Assembly: GCF_038039215.1 (NCBI RefSeq) | Contig: NZ_JBBPCL010000001.1 | Coordinates: 4,030,001 to 4,094,000, forward strand | Origin: Pseudonocardia sp. T1-2H | GTDB taxonomy: Bacteria > Actinomycetota > Actinomycetes > Mycobacteriales > Pseudonocardiaceae | Direction of reading: 5' to 3' | DNA length: 64,000 bases | Shown: positions 38,643-46,605 of the stretch, in pieces | How the letters are laid out: each line of letters starts with the position of its first letter | Numbering within the stretch: position 1 is the stretch's first letter | Notes under the pieces: model-generated | What the model was told of the DNA's origin: nothing | What the model saw: the letters and a program-made list of their open reading frames with translations, nothing else | The model's database searches: none | Made by a program: the position numbers and the translations under genes

Positions 38643-39401
38643 ATGATGGACAAGGTTGTGGCGTCGGCCGCCGAGGCCGTCGCGGACATCGGCGACGGGA
38701 AGTCGCTCGCCGTCGGCGGGTTCGGCATGGTGGGCGTGCCCACGGTACTGATCGACGCGTTGATCGCGCAGGGCGCGACGGATCTCGAGACGATCAGCAA
38801 CAACCTGGGCGTCGACGGGTTCGGCCTCGGCAAGCTGCTCGAGGCGGGCCGGATCCGCCGGACGATCGGCTCCTACGTGGGCAACAACAAGGAGTTCGCG
38901 CGGCAGTACTTCGCCGGCGAGATCGAGCTGGAGCTGGCGCCGCAGGGCACCCTGGCCGAGCGGCTGCGCGCCGGCGGCGCAGGCATCCCGGCCTTCTACA
39001 CCCCGGCCGGTGTCGGCACGCTGATCGCGGACGGCGGGCTCCCGTGGCGTTACGGCCCCGGCGGCGAGGTCCTCGTCGAGTCCCCGGCGAAGGAGGTCCG
39101 CGAGTTCAACGGCGTGCAGTACGTCCTCGAGGCCGCGCTGACCCCGGACTACGCGCTGGTCCACGCCTGGAAGGGCGACCGGCACGGCAACCTCGTCTAC
39201 CGCAGCAGCGCGCGGAACTTCAACCCCGCCTGCGCCGCCGCCGGGCGGATCACCATCGCCCAGGTCGAGCACCTGGTCGAGCCGGGCGAGATCGACCCGG
39301 ACTCCGTGCACACCCCCGGCATCCACGTCCAGCGCGTCGTGCACGTCCCGGACGTCGAGAAGCCCGTCGAGTTCCGGACCGTGAAGGAGAACAAGGCGTG
39401 A
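38643..39401 (+). CDS. scoA: 3-oxoacid CoA-transferase subunit A
   Basis: A 252-residue alpha subunit: [27 protein letters not shown], the glycine-rich GGFG and [74 protein letters not shown]. It pairs with the beta subunit downstream to move CoA from succinyl-CoA to a 3-oxoacid such as acetoacetate. PcaI-type 3-oxoadipate transferase is an alternative, and would fit the nearby PcaB-like gene. ATG 38643 (or 38646) follows GGAG. The stop overlaps the next start (GTGA). Confidence 0.9.
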   Translation: MMDKVVASAAEAVADIGDGKSLAVGGFGMVGVPTVLIDALIAQGATDLETISNNLGVDGFGLGKLLEAGRIRRTIGSYVGNNKEFARQYFAGEIELELAPQGTLAERLRAGGAGIPAFYTPAGVGTLIADGGLPWRYGPGGEVLVESPAKEVREFNGVQYVLEAALTPDYALVHAWKGDRHGNLVYRSSARNFNPACAAAGRITIAQVEHLVEPGEIDPDSVHTPGIHVQRVVHVPDVEKPVEFRTVKENKA

Positions 39402-40024
39402 GTCTGACCAGAGACCAGCTCGCCAAGCGGGTCGCGGACGAGCTGCCCGACGGTTCCTACGTCAACCTCGGCATCGGCATGCCGACCCTGGTCCCCGGGC
39501 ACATCCCGGCGGACCGCACGGTCGTCCTGCACTCCGAGAACGGCATCCTCGGCGTCGGACCCTACCCGGACGCCGACAAGGTCGACCCGGACCTGATCAA
39601 CGCCGGCAAGGAGACCGTCACGGTCCTCCCCGGCTCCAGCTACTTCGACTCCTCGGACAGCTTCGGCATGATCCGCGGCGCCCACCTGGACGTCGCCGTG
39701 CTGGGCGCGATGGAGGTCAGCGCCACCGGCGACCTGGCGAACTGGGCCATTCCCGGCAAGATGATCAAGGGGATGGGCGGCGCGATGGACCTCGTGCACG
39801 GCGCCCGCAAGGTGATCGTGATGATGGACCACGTGTCCAAGGACGGCACCCCCAAGATCGTCGAGAAGTGCTCGCTGCCGATCACGGGACTCGGTTGCGT
39901 CACCCGGATCATCACCGACCTCGCGGTCATCGACGTGACGGAGGACGGCCTCAAGCTCGTCGAGACCGCCCCGGGCGTCACCGAGGACGAGGTCCGCGAG
40001 AAGACGGGCGCGCCGCTCGCGTAG
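39398..40024 (+). CDS. scoB: 3-oxoacid CoA-transferase subunit B
   Basis: A 208-residue beta subunit with the catalytic glutamate in [14 protein letters not shown] (about residue 50), preceded by [19 protein letters not shown]. Other conserved blocks: [29 protein letters not shown] and [31 protein letters not shown]. Together with subunit A it forms a complete transferase. GTG start in a 4-nt overlap. A large inverted repeat follows, which may terminate transcription. Confidence 0.92.
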   Translation: MSLTRDQLAKRVADELPDGSYVNLGIGMPTLVPGHIPADRTVVLHSENGILGVGPYPDADKVDPDLINAGKETVTVLPGSSYFDSSDSFGMIRGAHLDVAVLGAMEVSATGDLANWAIPGKMIKGMGGAMDLVHGARKVIVMMDHVSKDGTPKIVEKCSLPITGLGCVTRIITDLAVIDVTEDGLKLVETAPGVTEDEVREKTGAPLA

Positions 40025-40037
40025 CTGCACCCCGACC

Positions 40038-40090
40038 TGCAGGAACGGCACTCTCGCTCGGGCCTACCGCGCGAGAGTGCCGTTCGTGCA
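40038..40090. terminator. Large inverted repeat between convergent scoB and P450
   Basis: Arms of 20 nt (40038-40057 and 40071-40090) begin and end TGCA and share AACGGCACTCTCGC with one mismatch elsewhere; the spacer is 13 nt. It lies between the scoB stop and the P450 stop, so a bidirectional terminator is the simplest reading. Confidence 0.65.
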
Positions 40091-40104
40091 TTCGGTGGCG
40101 GCGC

Positions 40105-41310
40105 TCAGCCGCGGGGGCCCAGGGTCACGGGGAGCTGCGTCAGCCCCCGCACCAGGATGCTCGTGCGGTGGGTCAGCTCCGCCGGCTCCACCGCCAGGGC
40201 CAGCTCCGGGCGGTCCGCGAGCAGGGCGCCGATCGCGACCTCGCCCTCCGTGCGCGCGAGCTGCGCGCCCAGGCAGTGGTGCAGGCCGTAGCCGAACGCG
40301 ACGTGCCCGCCGGCGTCCCGCGTGACGTCGAGCGTGTCCGGCTCCGGGTACCTCTCCCCGTCCCGGTTCGCCGCGGACAGCCCGAGCATGACGACCGCGC
40401 CCTCGGGGATCGTCACTCCCCCGATCTCGACGTCCTCCGCCGCGAACCGCACCGGCGCCGTCTGCACGGGCGAGTCCCAGCGCAGGAACTCCTCGACCGC
40501 GTTGCCGATCAGCTCGGGCTTCGCCCGCAACGTCGCCAGCTGGTCGGGGTGGGTGAGCAGGCCCAGGACGCCGTTGCCGATCAGGTTCACCGTGGTCTCG
40601 TGCCCGGCGATGAGCAGCAGCATCGCCATCGCGACGAGCTCCTCCTGCGAGAGCCGGTCCCCGTCGTCCTCCGCCACCTGCGTCAGGGCGCTGAGCAGGG
40701 CGTCGTCCGGCTCGGCGCGCTTGCGCCCGATCAGCTCGGCGAGGTAGCCGCCGAGCGTGGCGCTCGCCTCGTGCTTCGCCTCCTGCGGCGACTCGTCGAT
40801 CATGGTCGAGGACCAGGCGCTGAACTCGTCCCGGTCCGCGCTCGGGACGCCCAGCAGCTCGCAGATGACCTGCACGGGCAGCAGGAAGGCGTAGCGCGCC
40901 ATGAGGTCGACGGTGCCGACGTCGGGCAGGGCGGCCAGCAGCTCCCGGGCGATCTCCTCGACCCGCGGCTTCAGCTCGGCCATCCGCCGCACGGTGAACG
41001 AGCGGCTGACCAGCTTGCGCAGCCGGGTGTGGTCCGGCGGGTCCATCAGCAGCATCATCGGCGTCGGCGCGGCCGGCATGGCGTCACGCTGCTCGGGCGG
41101 CAGCGTGTAGCGCCAGTCCTTGCTCAACCTCGCGTCGACGAACGCCGCGCGGACGTCGTCGTACCGGCTGATCAGCCACATCGGGCCGTCCGGCAGGTCG
41201 AGCCGGCGCACCGGCTCGTCGGCGCGGAGCTCCGCGTAGGCGGGATGGGGGTCGCTCCAGAACGCCCCGTCGAAGAGGTCACGGCCGGAGGTGGTGGTGG
41301 GCGCAGCCAT
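40105..41310 (-). CDS. Cytochrome P450 (bacterial class I type)
   Basis: A 401-residue soluble P450: MMLLMDPPDHTRLRKLVSRSFT (helix C), I-helix AMLLLIAGHETTVNLIGNG with the oxygen-activating AGHETT, K-helix EEFLRWDSPVQTAPVRFA with ExxR, and the heme loop FGYGLHHCLGAQLAR with the cysteine ligand. Needs ferredoxin and reductase, which are not adjacent; the reductase at 29713 could serve. Its ATG is 7 nt after TACAGT, and that -10 lies inside a TetR-like palindrome (41320-41337), so a repressor probably controls it separately from the upstream oxidase. Substrate unknown. Confidence 0.93.
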   Translation of the reverse strand: MAAPTTTSGRDLFDGAFWSDPHPAYAELRADEPVRRLDLPDGPMWLISRYDDVRAAFVDARLSKDWRYTLPPEQRDAMPAAPTPMMLLMDPPDHTRLRKLVSRSFTVRRMAELKPRVEEIARELLAALPDVGTVDLMARYAFLLPVQVICELLGVPSADRDEFSAWSSTMIDESPQEAKHEASATLGGYLAELIGRKRAEPDDALLSALTQVAEDDGDRLSQEELVAMAMLLLIAGHETTVNLIGNGVLGLLTHPDQLATLRAKPELIGNAVEEFLRWDSPVQTAPVRFAAEDVEIGGVTIPEGAVVMLGLSAANRDGERYPEPDTLDVTRDAGGHVAFGYGLHHCLGAQLARTEGEVAIGALLADRPELALAVEPAELTHRTSILVRGLTQLPVTLGPRG

Positions 41311-41317
41311 GCCCCTC

Positions 41318-41337
41318 ACTGTAAGCGGCTGCTTACA
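41318..41337 (-). promoter_or_regulatory. P450 promoter embedded in a TetR-like operator
   Basis: TGTAAGC-GGCT-GCTTACA (41320-41337) is a 7-4-7 inverted repeat of the type bound by TetR-family repressors. On the minus strand TACAGT (41323-41318) overlaps it and ends 7 nt before the P450 ATG. The TAA stop of the FAD oxidase also lies within the palindrome. No tetR gene is in this window. Confidence 0.65.
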
Positions 41338-42453
41338 TCTGTGCGCGCACCGGCGCGACCTGATCCGCACCCAGCGCGATGTCCGCGGGCACGGGCGTCC
41401 CGGTGACGACCGCGGCGCCCAGCGCGGCCAGCGCCGGTGACGACTCGACGCCCGATCCACCCTGCCCGGCGAAGAAGTGGAACCCGGGATGCTCCGGCCA
41501 CGGACCGACGACGGGGCTGCGGTCCGGCGCGAAGGTGCGCAGGCCCGCCCAGGCCGTCCGGACCGACCGCAGGCCCAGCCCGGTGACCTCCTCGACGCGT
41601 TCGAGGCCCAGGGCGACGTCCAGCTCGTCCGGCTTCGGGTCGCCCGGTGCGAGCGGGGTCTCGTCCCCGGCGAGAGCAGCAGCGTCGTCCCCGCGGGGTC
41701 CTCGTTCTTGAAGTAGAAGCGCTCCGCCGGGTCGCTGACCATGGGCAGCGGGCCCGTCGGCCTCGGAACCGGAACGATCGCGATGGTGCGCCGGTAGGCC
41801 TGGAAGCCGACCGGCGGCACCCCGGCCAGCCCGGCGACGACGTCCGCCCACGCGCCCGCGGCGTCGACGACGTCGGGCACGGTGAGCTCGTCGCCACCGG
41901 CCGTGCGGACCCGCCAGTCCTGGCCGGACCGTTCGATCCCCGCGATCCGGGCGCCGGTACGGACCTCGCCCCCGCGCCGTCTCAACCCCCGGACGAACGC
42001 CTGGTGCAGACCCATCACGTTGATGTCGGCACCGTTCTCGGTCAGCGCCCCCGCCCGGGGTTCGCGCAGCACCGGGCAGAGCCGCCGGGCCTGGGCGGAC
42101 GTGAGCCGGGCCGGGACGTCGGGTTCGCCCGCGCGCTCGGCGAGCATCAGCTCCAGCTCGCGCTCGCCGTCGTCGTCGAACGCGGCCCAGAGCACCGCCC
42201 GCGGGCTGAGGAACGGCGGCGCGTCCAGCTCGTCCGCCAGCGCGGTGAAGCGCGGTCCGCTGGCGGTGGTCAGCGCGCGGAAGGCGGCGGTGCCGTGCCC
42301 GGGGATCCAGGTCGCCGCGGACCGGGCCGTGGTGTGCGTGGCCAGCGCGGACTCGGCCTCGAGCAGGACGACGGAACGGTGGGCGGCGATCTCGTAGGCG
42401 ATCGAGGCGCCGGCGATGCCGCCCCCGATCACGACGACGTCGGGAGTGCGCAC
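41333..42453 (-). CDS. FAD-dependent amine/D-amino-acid oxidase-like oxidoreductase (apparent frameshift near 41670)
   Basis: A DAO-family flavoenzyme of about 373 residues. The dinucleotide motif is VVVIGGGIAGASIAYEIAAH at the N-terminus; other regions are ARSAATWIPGHG, DVVDAAGAWADVVAGLAG and, in the second frame, AGLRTFAPDRSPVVGPWPEHPGFHFFAGQGGSGVESSPALAALGA. The latter matches the C-terminal FAD-binding region. One extra G in the G4 run at about 41669 joins LLLSPG with DETPLAPGDPKPDELD. It precedes the P450 by 22 bp on the same strand. Substrate unknown. Confidence 0.82.
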
Positions 42454-42520
42454 GGGCCCACGCTAACCGGGCCGGAGATCGTCGCGGTCAATTCGGTGGC
42501 GGGGACCGCGGACACCGTCC

Positions 42521-42551
42521 TACGGTTCCGGCCGTGAAGTTCTTCCTCTGA
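42521..42551 (+). promoter_or_regulatory. -10 element plus five-codon micro-ORF (MKFFL)
   Basis: TACGGT (42521-42526) lies seven bases before GTG AAG TTC TTC CTC TGA (42534-42551). The 5' end of the mRNA would therefore be this micro-ORF. The following 150 nt are GC-rich, with an inverted pair GAGACC (42550-42555) and GGTCTC (42599-42604), and lead to the small basic protein gene. A regulatory leader is likely; what it senses is unknown. Confidence 0.45.
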
Positions 42552-42700
42552 GACCCCGGGGCCCCGCCCCGCTCGCGGCCGCGCGTTCTGCGCCGCCGCG
42601 GTCTCGTCCGACGTCCCGTGTCCGTCCCGGCCGTCGTCGTGGTCATCCGCCCGGCTCGTCGCCGAACGACCCCCCGCGGCCACACACTCGGAGGTACCTC

Positions 42701-42892
42701 ATGCGAACCACCCCAGTCGAATCCCAGGCCGATCAGGCGGCTCCGGCGAACCGCGCCGCCCGACGGGCCGCCGCCAAGGGCAAGGACGTCCCCGGCACCC
42801 CGGGGCTCCTTCCCCACCGGCGCACGACCGGACGCAGCAGCACCAAGCCCGCGCACGCCCGCGCGGACTTCGCGGCCCGCCGCAGCGGCTGA
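42701..42892 (+). CDS. Small basic protein behind a structured leader
   Basis: A 63-residue, strongly basic, low-complexity protein (MRTTPVESQADQAAPANRAARRAAAKGK, ending RADFAARRSG). It has no membrane helix and no cysteine. Composition suggests nucleic-acid or ribosome binding, but that is only a guess from charge. The ATG has GGAGG 9 nt upstream. The leader of about 150 nt with a micro-ORF upstream and the hairpin directly downstream argue that this is a real, separately transcribed gene. Confidence 0.6.
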   Translation: MRTTPVESQADQAAPANRAARRAAAKGKDVPGTPGLLPHRRTTGRSSTKPAHARADFAARRSG

Positions 42893-42898
42893 CCCGGC

Positions 42899-42934
42899 GC
42901 AGGAGGGTCGTTCCCCCGGGAAGCGACCTTCCTG
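42899..42934 (+). terminator. Terminator hairpin of the small basic protein gene
   Basis: AGGAGGGTCG (from 42901) pairs with CGACCTTCCT, extended by TTCCC/GGGAA with a one-base bulge. It starts about 8 nt after the stop codon and lies before the phosphopantetheinyl transferase gene. Confidence 0.6.
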
Positions 42935-42967
42935 CCGTCCCGGGTCCGGTGTGGAAGGCTGGGCGAC

Positions 42968-43681
42968 GTGTCGGAGTGCGACGTCTGGTGGGCCCGCCCG
43001 ATCGACCCCGAGGGGGCGGCCGCGCTGGTCTCCCTCCTCGACGATCACGAGTCGGCACGGCTGCGCGCCTTCCGCAAGGAGATCGACCGCGGCCGCTACC
43101 TCGCCGCCCACGCCCTCGCCCGGATCGTCCTCGGCGAGCACGTCGGCGCCGATCCGGCGGCGCTCACGCTGGATCGGACCTGCCGCTGCGGCAAGCCGCA
43201 CGGCAAACCGCGCCTCGCCGGCGGCGGGCCCGAGTTCTCCTTGACGCACTCCGGCGAGCGGGTCGGGGTCGCGGTGTCCGCGGACGGGCCGGTCGGCCTG
43301 GACGTCGAGCAGCTTCGGCCGCTCCCGGACCTCGACGGCCTCGCCGGGCACGCCCTCTCCCCCGCCGAGCTCCGCGCGCATCCCCCCGCGGACCCGGCCG
43401 CCTTCCTCACCACCTGGACCCGCAAGGAAGCCCTGCTCAAGGCCACCGGCGAGGGGCTCTCCAGCCCGATGTCGTCGATCACCCTGAGCCCCGCGGACGG
43501 CCCCGCCGCGGTCCGCGAGTGGACCGGCGGGGACGCGCCGGACGGCCCGCTCTGGCTCGTCGACCTCCTCCCGGACCCGGAGCATCCCGGCGCCCTCGCC
43601 GGGTTCGGCGCGGCCGCCCCGCGGATCCGGATGCACGACGGGGACGCGCTCCTCCGCGGCCTGATCGTCGCCGGCCCGTGA
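42968..43681 (+). CDS. 4'-phosphopantetheinyl transferase (Sfp type)
   Basis: A 237-residue Sfp/Gsp-type enzyme transferring phosphopantetheine from CoA to carrier proteins of polyketide or peptide synthases. Motifs: FSLTHSGERVGVAVS (P1-P2 region), VGLDVEQLRPLPD with the Mg-binding D and E, and FLTTWTRKEALLKATGEGL (W/KEA motif). The GTG at 42968 has GGAAGG upstream. No carrier-protein gene is in the window. It is translationally coupled to the next gene by a GTGA overlap. Confidence 0.92.
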   Translation: MSECDVWWARPIDPEGAAALVSLLDDHESARLRAFRKEIDRGRYLAAHALARIVLGEHVGADPAALTLDRTCRCGKPHGKPRLAGGGPEFSLTHSGERVGVAVSADGPVGLDVEQLRPLPDLDGLAGHALSPAELRAHPPADPAAFLTTWTRKEALLKATGEGLSSPMSSITLSPADGPAAVREWTGGDAPDGPLWLVDLLPDPEHPGALAGFGAAAPRIRMHDGDALLRGLIVAGP

Positions 43682-44568
43682 CCCCTGCCGCGGAACGCGC
43701 CGCCTCGGACCAGGCCCGGCTCGTCGCGCGACTGGGCCTGGAGACCGACCCGCTGGAACTCGCCCTCCCGGACCTCGGCGTCGTCCGCGGATTCGCCACC
43801 CGCGGCACCGGCACCCCGCTGGTCCTCCTGCACGGCGCCACCCTCTCCGCCGCCTGGTGGCTCCCGCTCCTGCCACATCTGACGGGCCGGACCGTCGTCG
43901 CGCTCGACGCCCCCGGTCACGGGCTCTCCGACGGCCTGCCCGACGAGGACTTCTCCCTCCGCGAGGTCCTGGTCACGCTGACGACGGCCGCGGTCCGCGC
44001 GACGGGCTCGGAGCGGGCGGTGCTGGTCGGCAACGCGCTGGGCGGCATGGCCGCCGCGTGGACCGCGATCGACGCACCCGCCCTGGTCGAACGGCTGGTG
44101 CTCGTCGGAGCACCCGGCGTCGCGTTCTCCGGCGGCCGGGCGGACGCGCTGCTCGGCGCCCTGGCCGTCCCGGCGACCGCGCGGGTGCTGCTCACCAGCC
44201 CGACACCACCGGCCTGGTACACCTCCCGCCTGCGCAGGTCCCTCGCCGAACCGGCCCTGGACGACTGGCCGGAGCTCGGCGACCTGGCCTACCACGCCTC
44301 GCGGCGGTCGGGGTTCCGGCACACGGTGCCGCGGATGCTCCAGCAGCTGCTGGACTTCCGCACGCCGCGTCCGAACATGGCGCTCACCGCCCCCGAGCTG
44401 CACGCCCTGCCGCCCATGACGTACCTGCACGGCCGGGACGAGGCGTTCCTCCCCTACGTCGCGGCCCGGGTCGCGCTCGCGGTGATCCCGGAGGCGGAGG
44501 GCAAGCAGGTCGACGGCGGCCATGTCCCCTGGCTCACGGACCCCACCCCGCTCGTCGCGGCGCTCTGA
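43678..44568 (+). CDS. Alpha/beta-hydrolase-fold protein with the nucleophile serine replaced
   Basis: A 296-residue protein of clear alpha/beta-hydrolase pattern: TPLVLLHGATLSAAWWLPLLPHL (oxyanion HG), VVALDAPGHGLSDG, LPPMTYLHGRDEAFLP (acid) and KQVDGGHVPWL (His). At the nucleophile elbow, where G-x-S-x-G is expected, it reads VLVGNALGGMAA: Ala stands in place of Ser. Unless this is a sequencing error (a TCG to GCG change), the protein cannot use the usual mechanism and may be non-catalytic. Its GTG overlaps the transferase stop, so a role linked to carrier-protein chemistry is plausible. Confidence 0.82.
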   Translation: MTPAAERAASDQARLVARLGLETDPLELALPDLGVVRGFATRGTGTPLVLLHGATLSAAWWLPLLPHLTGRTVVALDAPGHGLSDGLPDEDFSLREVLVTLTTAAVRATGSERAVLVGNALGGMAAAWTAIDAPALVERLVLVGAPGVAFSGGRADALLGALAVPATARVLLTSPTPPAWYTSRLRRSLAEPALDDWPELGDLAYHASRRSGFRHTVPRMLQQLLDFRTPRPNMALTAPELHALPPMTYLHGRDEAFLPYVAARVALAVIPEAEGKQVDGGHVPWLTDPTPLVAAL

Positions 44569-44635
44569 CGCCCGTGTCACTCCCAGCCCGCGCCATGGCT
44601 CCACGACGCGAATCCCGGGATCCGCGCGGGCGGGA

Positions 44636-45970
44636 TCAGTCGACGGGTCGCCAGGGGCGCGGGGGCAGGACCGGGAGCCCGCTCGGCGAGCACTGGCCGC
44701 CCCGCTCCCCCGCCACCCGGAAGACCAGCCAGCCGAGGAGCGCCGCCAGGATCGAGCCGGCGAGGATGCCGATCTTCGCCTCGCTCTGCAGCAGCGGGTC
44801 CTTCAGGGCGAGCTCGGTGACGAACAGCGCCACGGTGAAGCCGATCCCGGCGAGCGTCGCACCACCCGCGAGCTGGCCCCACCGCAGCGTGTCCGGCAAC
44901 CGGCCGATCCGGGCTCGTAGCGCGATCCAGGTTCCCAGCGTCACGCCGATCGGCTTGCCGACCACGAGGCCGACGACGATCCCCCACGTGATCGGCGAGC
45001 CGAGCGCCGCCGTCAGCGTCGTCCGGTCGAGCACCACGCCGGCATTGGCCAGCACGAACATCGGGACGATCACATAGCTGCTCCACGGCTGGATCCTCAG
45101 CTGCAGCCGCTCGTTCGGCGAGACCGCCTCGGTCACGGCCGCCTGCGCCGCCAGGGCGCGCGTGGGCGTCGGGTCGACCAGGAAGCTCTTGCCCGCCAAC
45201 AGCGCGCGGCGCATGTCCTGCCGGCGCGGCGCGTAGGCGTTGACCAGCAGACCGAGCGCGACGCCGACGACGCTCGGATGCACCCCGGACGCCAGGACCG
45301 CCACCCACATCACGACGCCGATGGCCGCGTAGAACGGCGTCCGCCAGAACCGCACGAAGCGCAGACCGAGCAGCGCGGCGAACAGCACCAGCGCTCCCAT
45401 GAGCGCGGCCACGTTCACCCGCTCGGTGTAGAAGAACGCGATCGCGAGGACGGCGCCGATGTCGTCGACGATCGCCAGGGCCAGCAGGAACACCCGCAGC
45501 TGGTCCGGGCACCGCGGCCCGACGAGGGCGAGCACGCCGAGCAGGACGGCGGTGTCCGTGGAGATCGCGATGCCCCACGCGTTCTGGCCCTCGCCGCCGT
45601 AGTTGAACAGCAGGAAGAGCAGCGCGGGCACGCACAGGCCGCCGACCGCTGCCATCGCCGGGGTCGCGACGGCGCGGAAGCCCCGCAGCTCGCCGAGCGT
45701 CATCTCCCGGGAGATCTCCAGGCCGACGCTGAAGAAGAACAGCACCATCAGCCCGTCGTTGACCCAGTGCCGCAGGTCGAGCGCGAGCTCGGCGCCACCC
45801 AGGGCCATCGCGAGCCGGGTGTGCCAGAACTCCTCGTAGGACGGACCGAGGTTCGCCCACACCAGCGCGAACGCGGCCGCGCTGATCAGGAGCACCGCCG
45901 ACCCGGATTCGGTGCGCAGGAACTGCCGCGCGGCACGAGACAGCTCCCCGCGCTCCGTTAATGTCGTCAC
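44636..45970 (-). CDS. nhaA: Na+/H+ antiporter NhaA
   Basis: A 444-residue antiporter with about 12 helices. The paired aspartates of the transport site are in LALAIVDDIGAVLAIAFF; other hallmarks are NDGLMVLFFFSVGLEISREM, WGIAISTDTAVLLGVLALVG and IGFTVALFVTELALKD. Some actinobacterial NhaA proteins carry a C-terminal thioredoxin/DsbA-like domain; here that type of domain is encoded by the separate divergent gene next door. I place the start at about GTG 45970 (VTTLTERGELSRAARQFL). The upstream frame is probably not translated. Confidence 0.9.
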   Translation of the reverse strand: MTTLTERGELSRAARQFLRTESGSAVLLISAAAFALVWANLGPSYEEFWHTRLAMALGGAELALDLRHWVNDGLMVLFFFSVGLEISREMTLGELRGFRAVATPAMAAVGGLCVPALLFLLFNYGGEGQNAWGIAISTDTAVLLGVLALVGPRCPDQLRVFLLALAIVDDIGAVLAIAFFYTERVNVAALMGALVLFAALLGLRFVRFWRTPFYAAIGVVMWVAVLASGVHPSVVGVALGLLVNAYAPRRQDMRRALLAGKSFLVDPTPTRALAAQAAVTEAVSPNERLQLRIQPWSSYVIVPMFVLANAGVVLDRTTLTAALGSPITWGIVVGLVVGKPIGVTLGTWIALRARIGRLPDTLRWGQLAGGATLAGIGFTVALFVTELALKDPLLQSEAKIGILAGSILAALLGWLVFRVAGERGGQCSPSGLPVLPPRPWRPVD

Positions 45971-46046
45971 CACGGCCACCGCGACATCGTGCCCCACCGC
46001 CGCCGGTCGCCGGGCCCGCCGACCCGACGAGTGCGAGGAGCCCACG

Positions 46047-46569
46047 ATCAGCAGTCAGCTGGACCCGCAGATCGGGCCCTACGACCACCTGCAGGGTGAG
46101 GCGGGCGCCGAGCTTCTCCCTCGTCGAGTACGGGGACTTCGAGTGCCCCTACTGCCGCGAGGCCGCACCCGTGATCGAGAAGGTGCGCGAGGAGCTGGGC
46201 GACCGGCTGATGTTCGCCTTCCGGCACTTCCCGCTGTTCGAGCTGCATCCGCACTCCCTCGCGGCGGCGTGCGCGGCCGAGGCGGCGTCGGTCTACGGGC
46301 GCTTCTGGCCGATGCACGCCCGCCTCTACGCCCCGGGCCCGCCCCGGCTGACCCAGCGGGACCTGCGCGAGCATGCCGAGGCGATCGGGATGGACAACCC
46401 GGACAAGGCGATCTGGCCCGCCAGCCAGAACTTCGAGGACCGGGTGGAGGCGGACTTCAACTCGGGCGTGCGCAGCGGCGTGCGCGGGACGCCCACCCTG
46501 TTCGTCAACGGCGAGCAGTACCGCGGCCCCGTCTCCGTCGACGCCCTGCTGGACGCGCTCACCTCCTGA
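46047..46569 (+). CDS. DsbA/thioredoxin-like oxidoreductase domain protein (frameshift near 46112; no standard start codon)
   Basis: A 173-residue thioredoxin-fold protein with active site EYGDFECPYCREA (CPYC), cis-Pro region RGTPTLFVNGEQYRGP, and helical insert between them. No signal peptide is visible, so it acts in the cytoplasm or was once part of NhaA. SSQLDPQIGPYDHLQG, before the break, lies in another frame; removing one base near 46112 fuses it to FSLVEYGDF. The expected ATG after a good GAGGAG site (46035-46040) reads ATC (46047-46049), suggesting either an unusual start or a base error. Confidence 0.7.
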
Positions 46570-46605
46570 ACCCGGACTGTCGGTCCCCCGGTGAAGAATG
46601 GGTCC

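Noticed and set aside
36714..40024. Complete beta-ketoadipate (protocatechuate) pathway
   Set aside because: Only a PcaB-like lyase and a CoA-transferase are present; dioxygenase, decarboxylase and hydrolase genes are missing.
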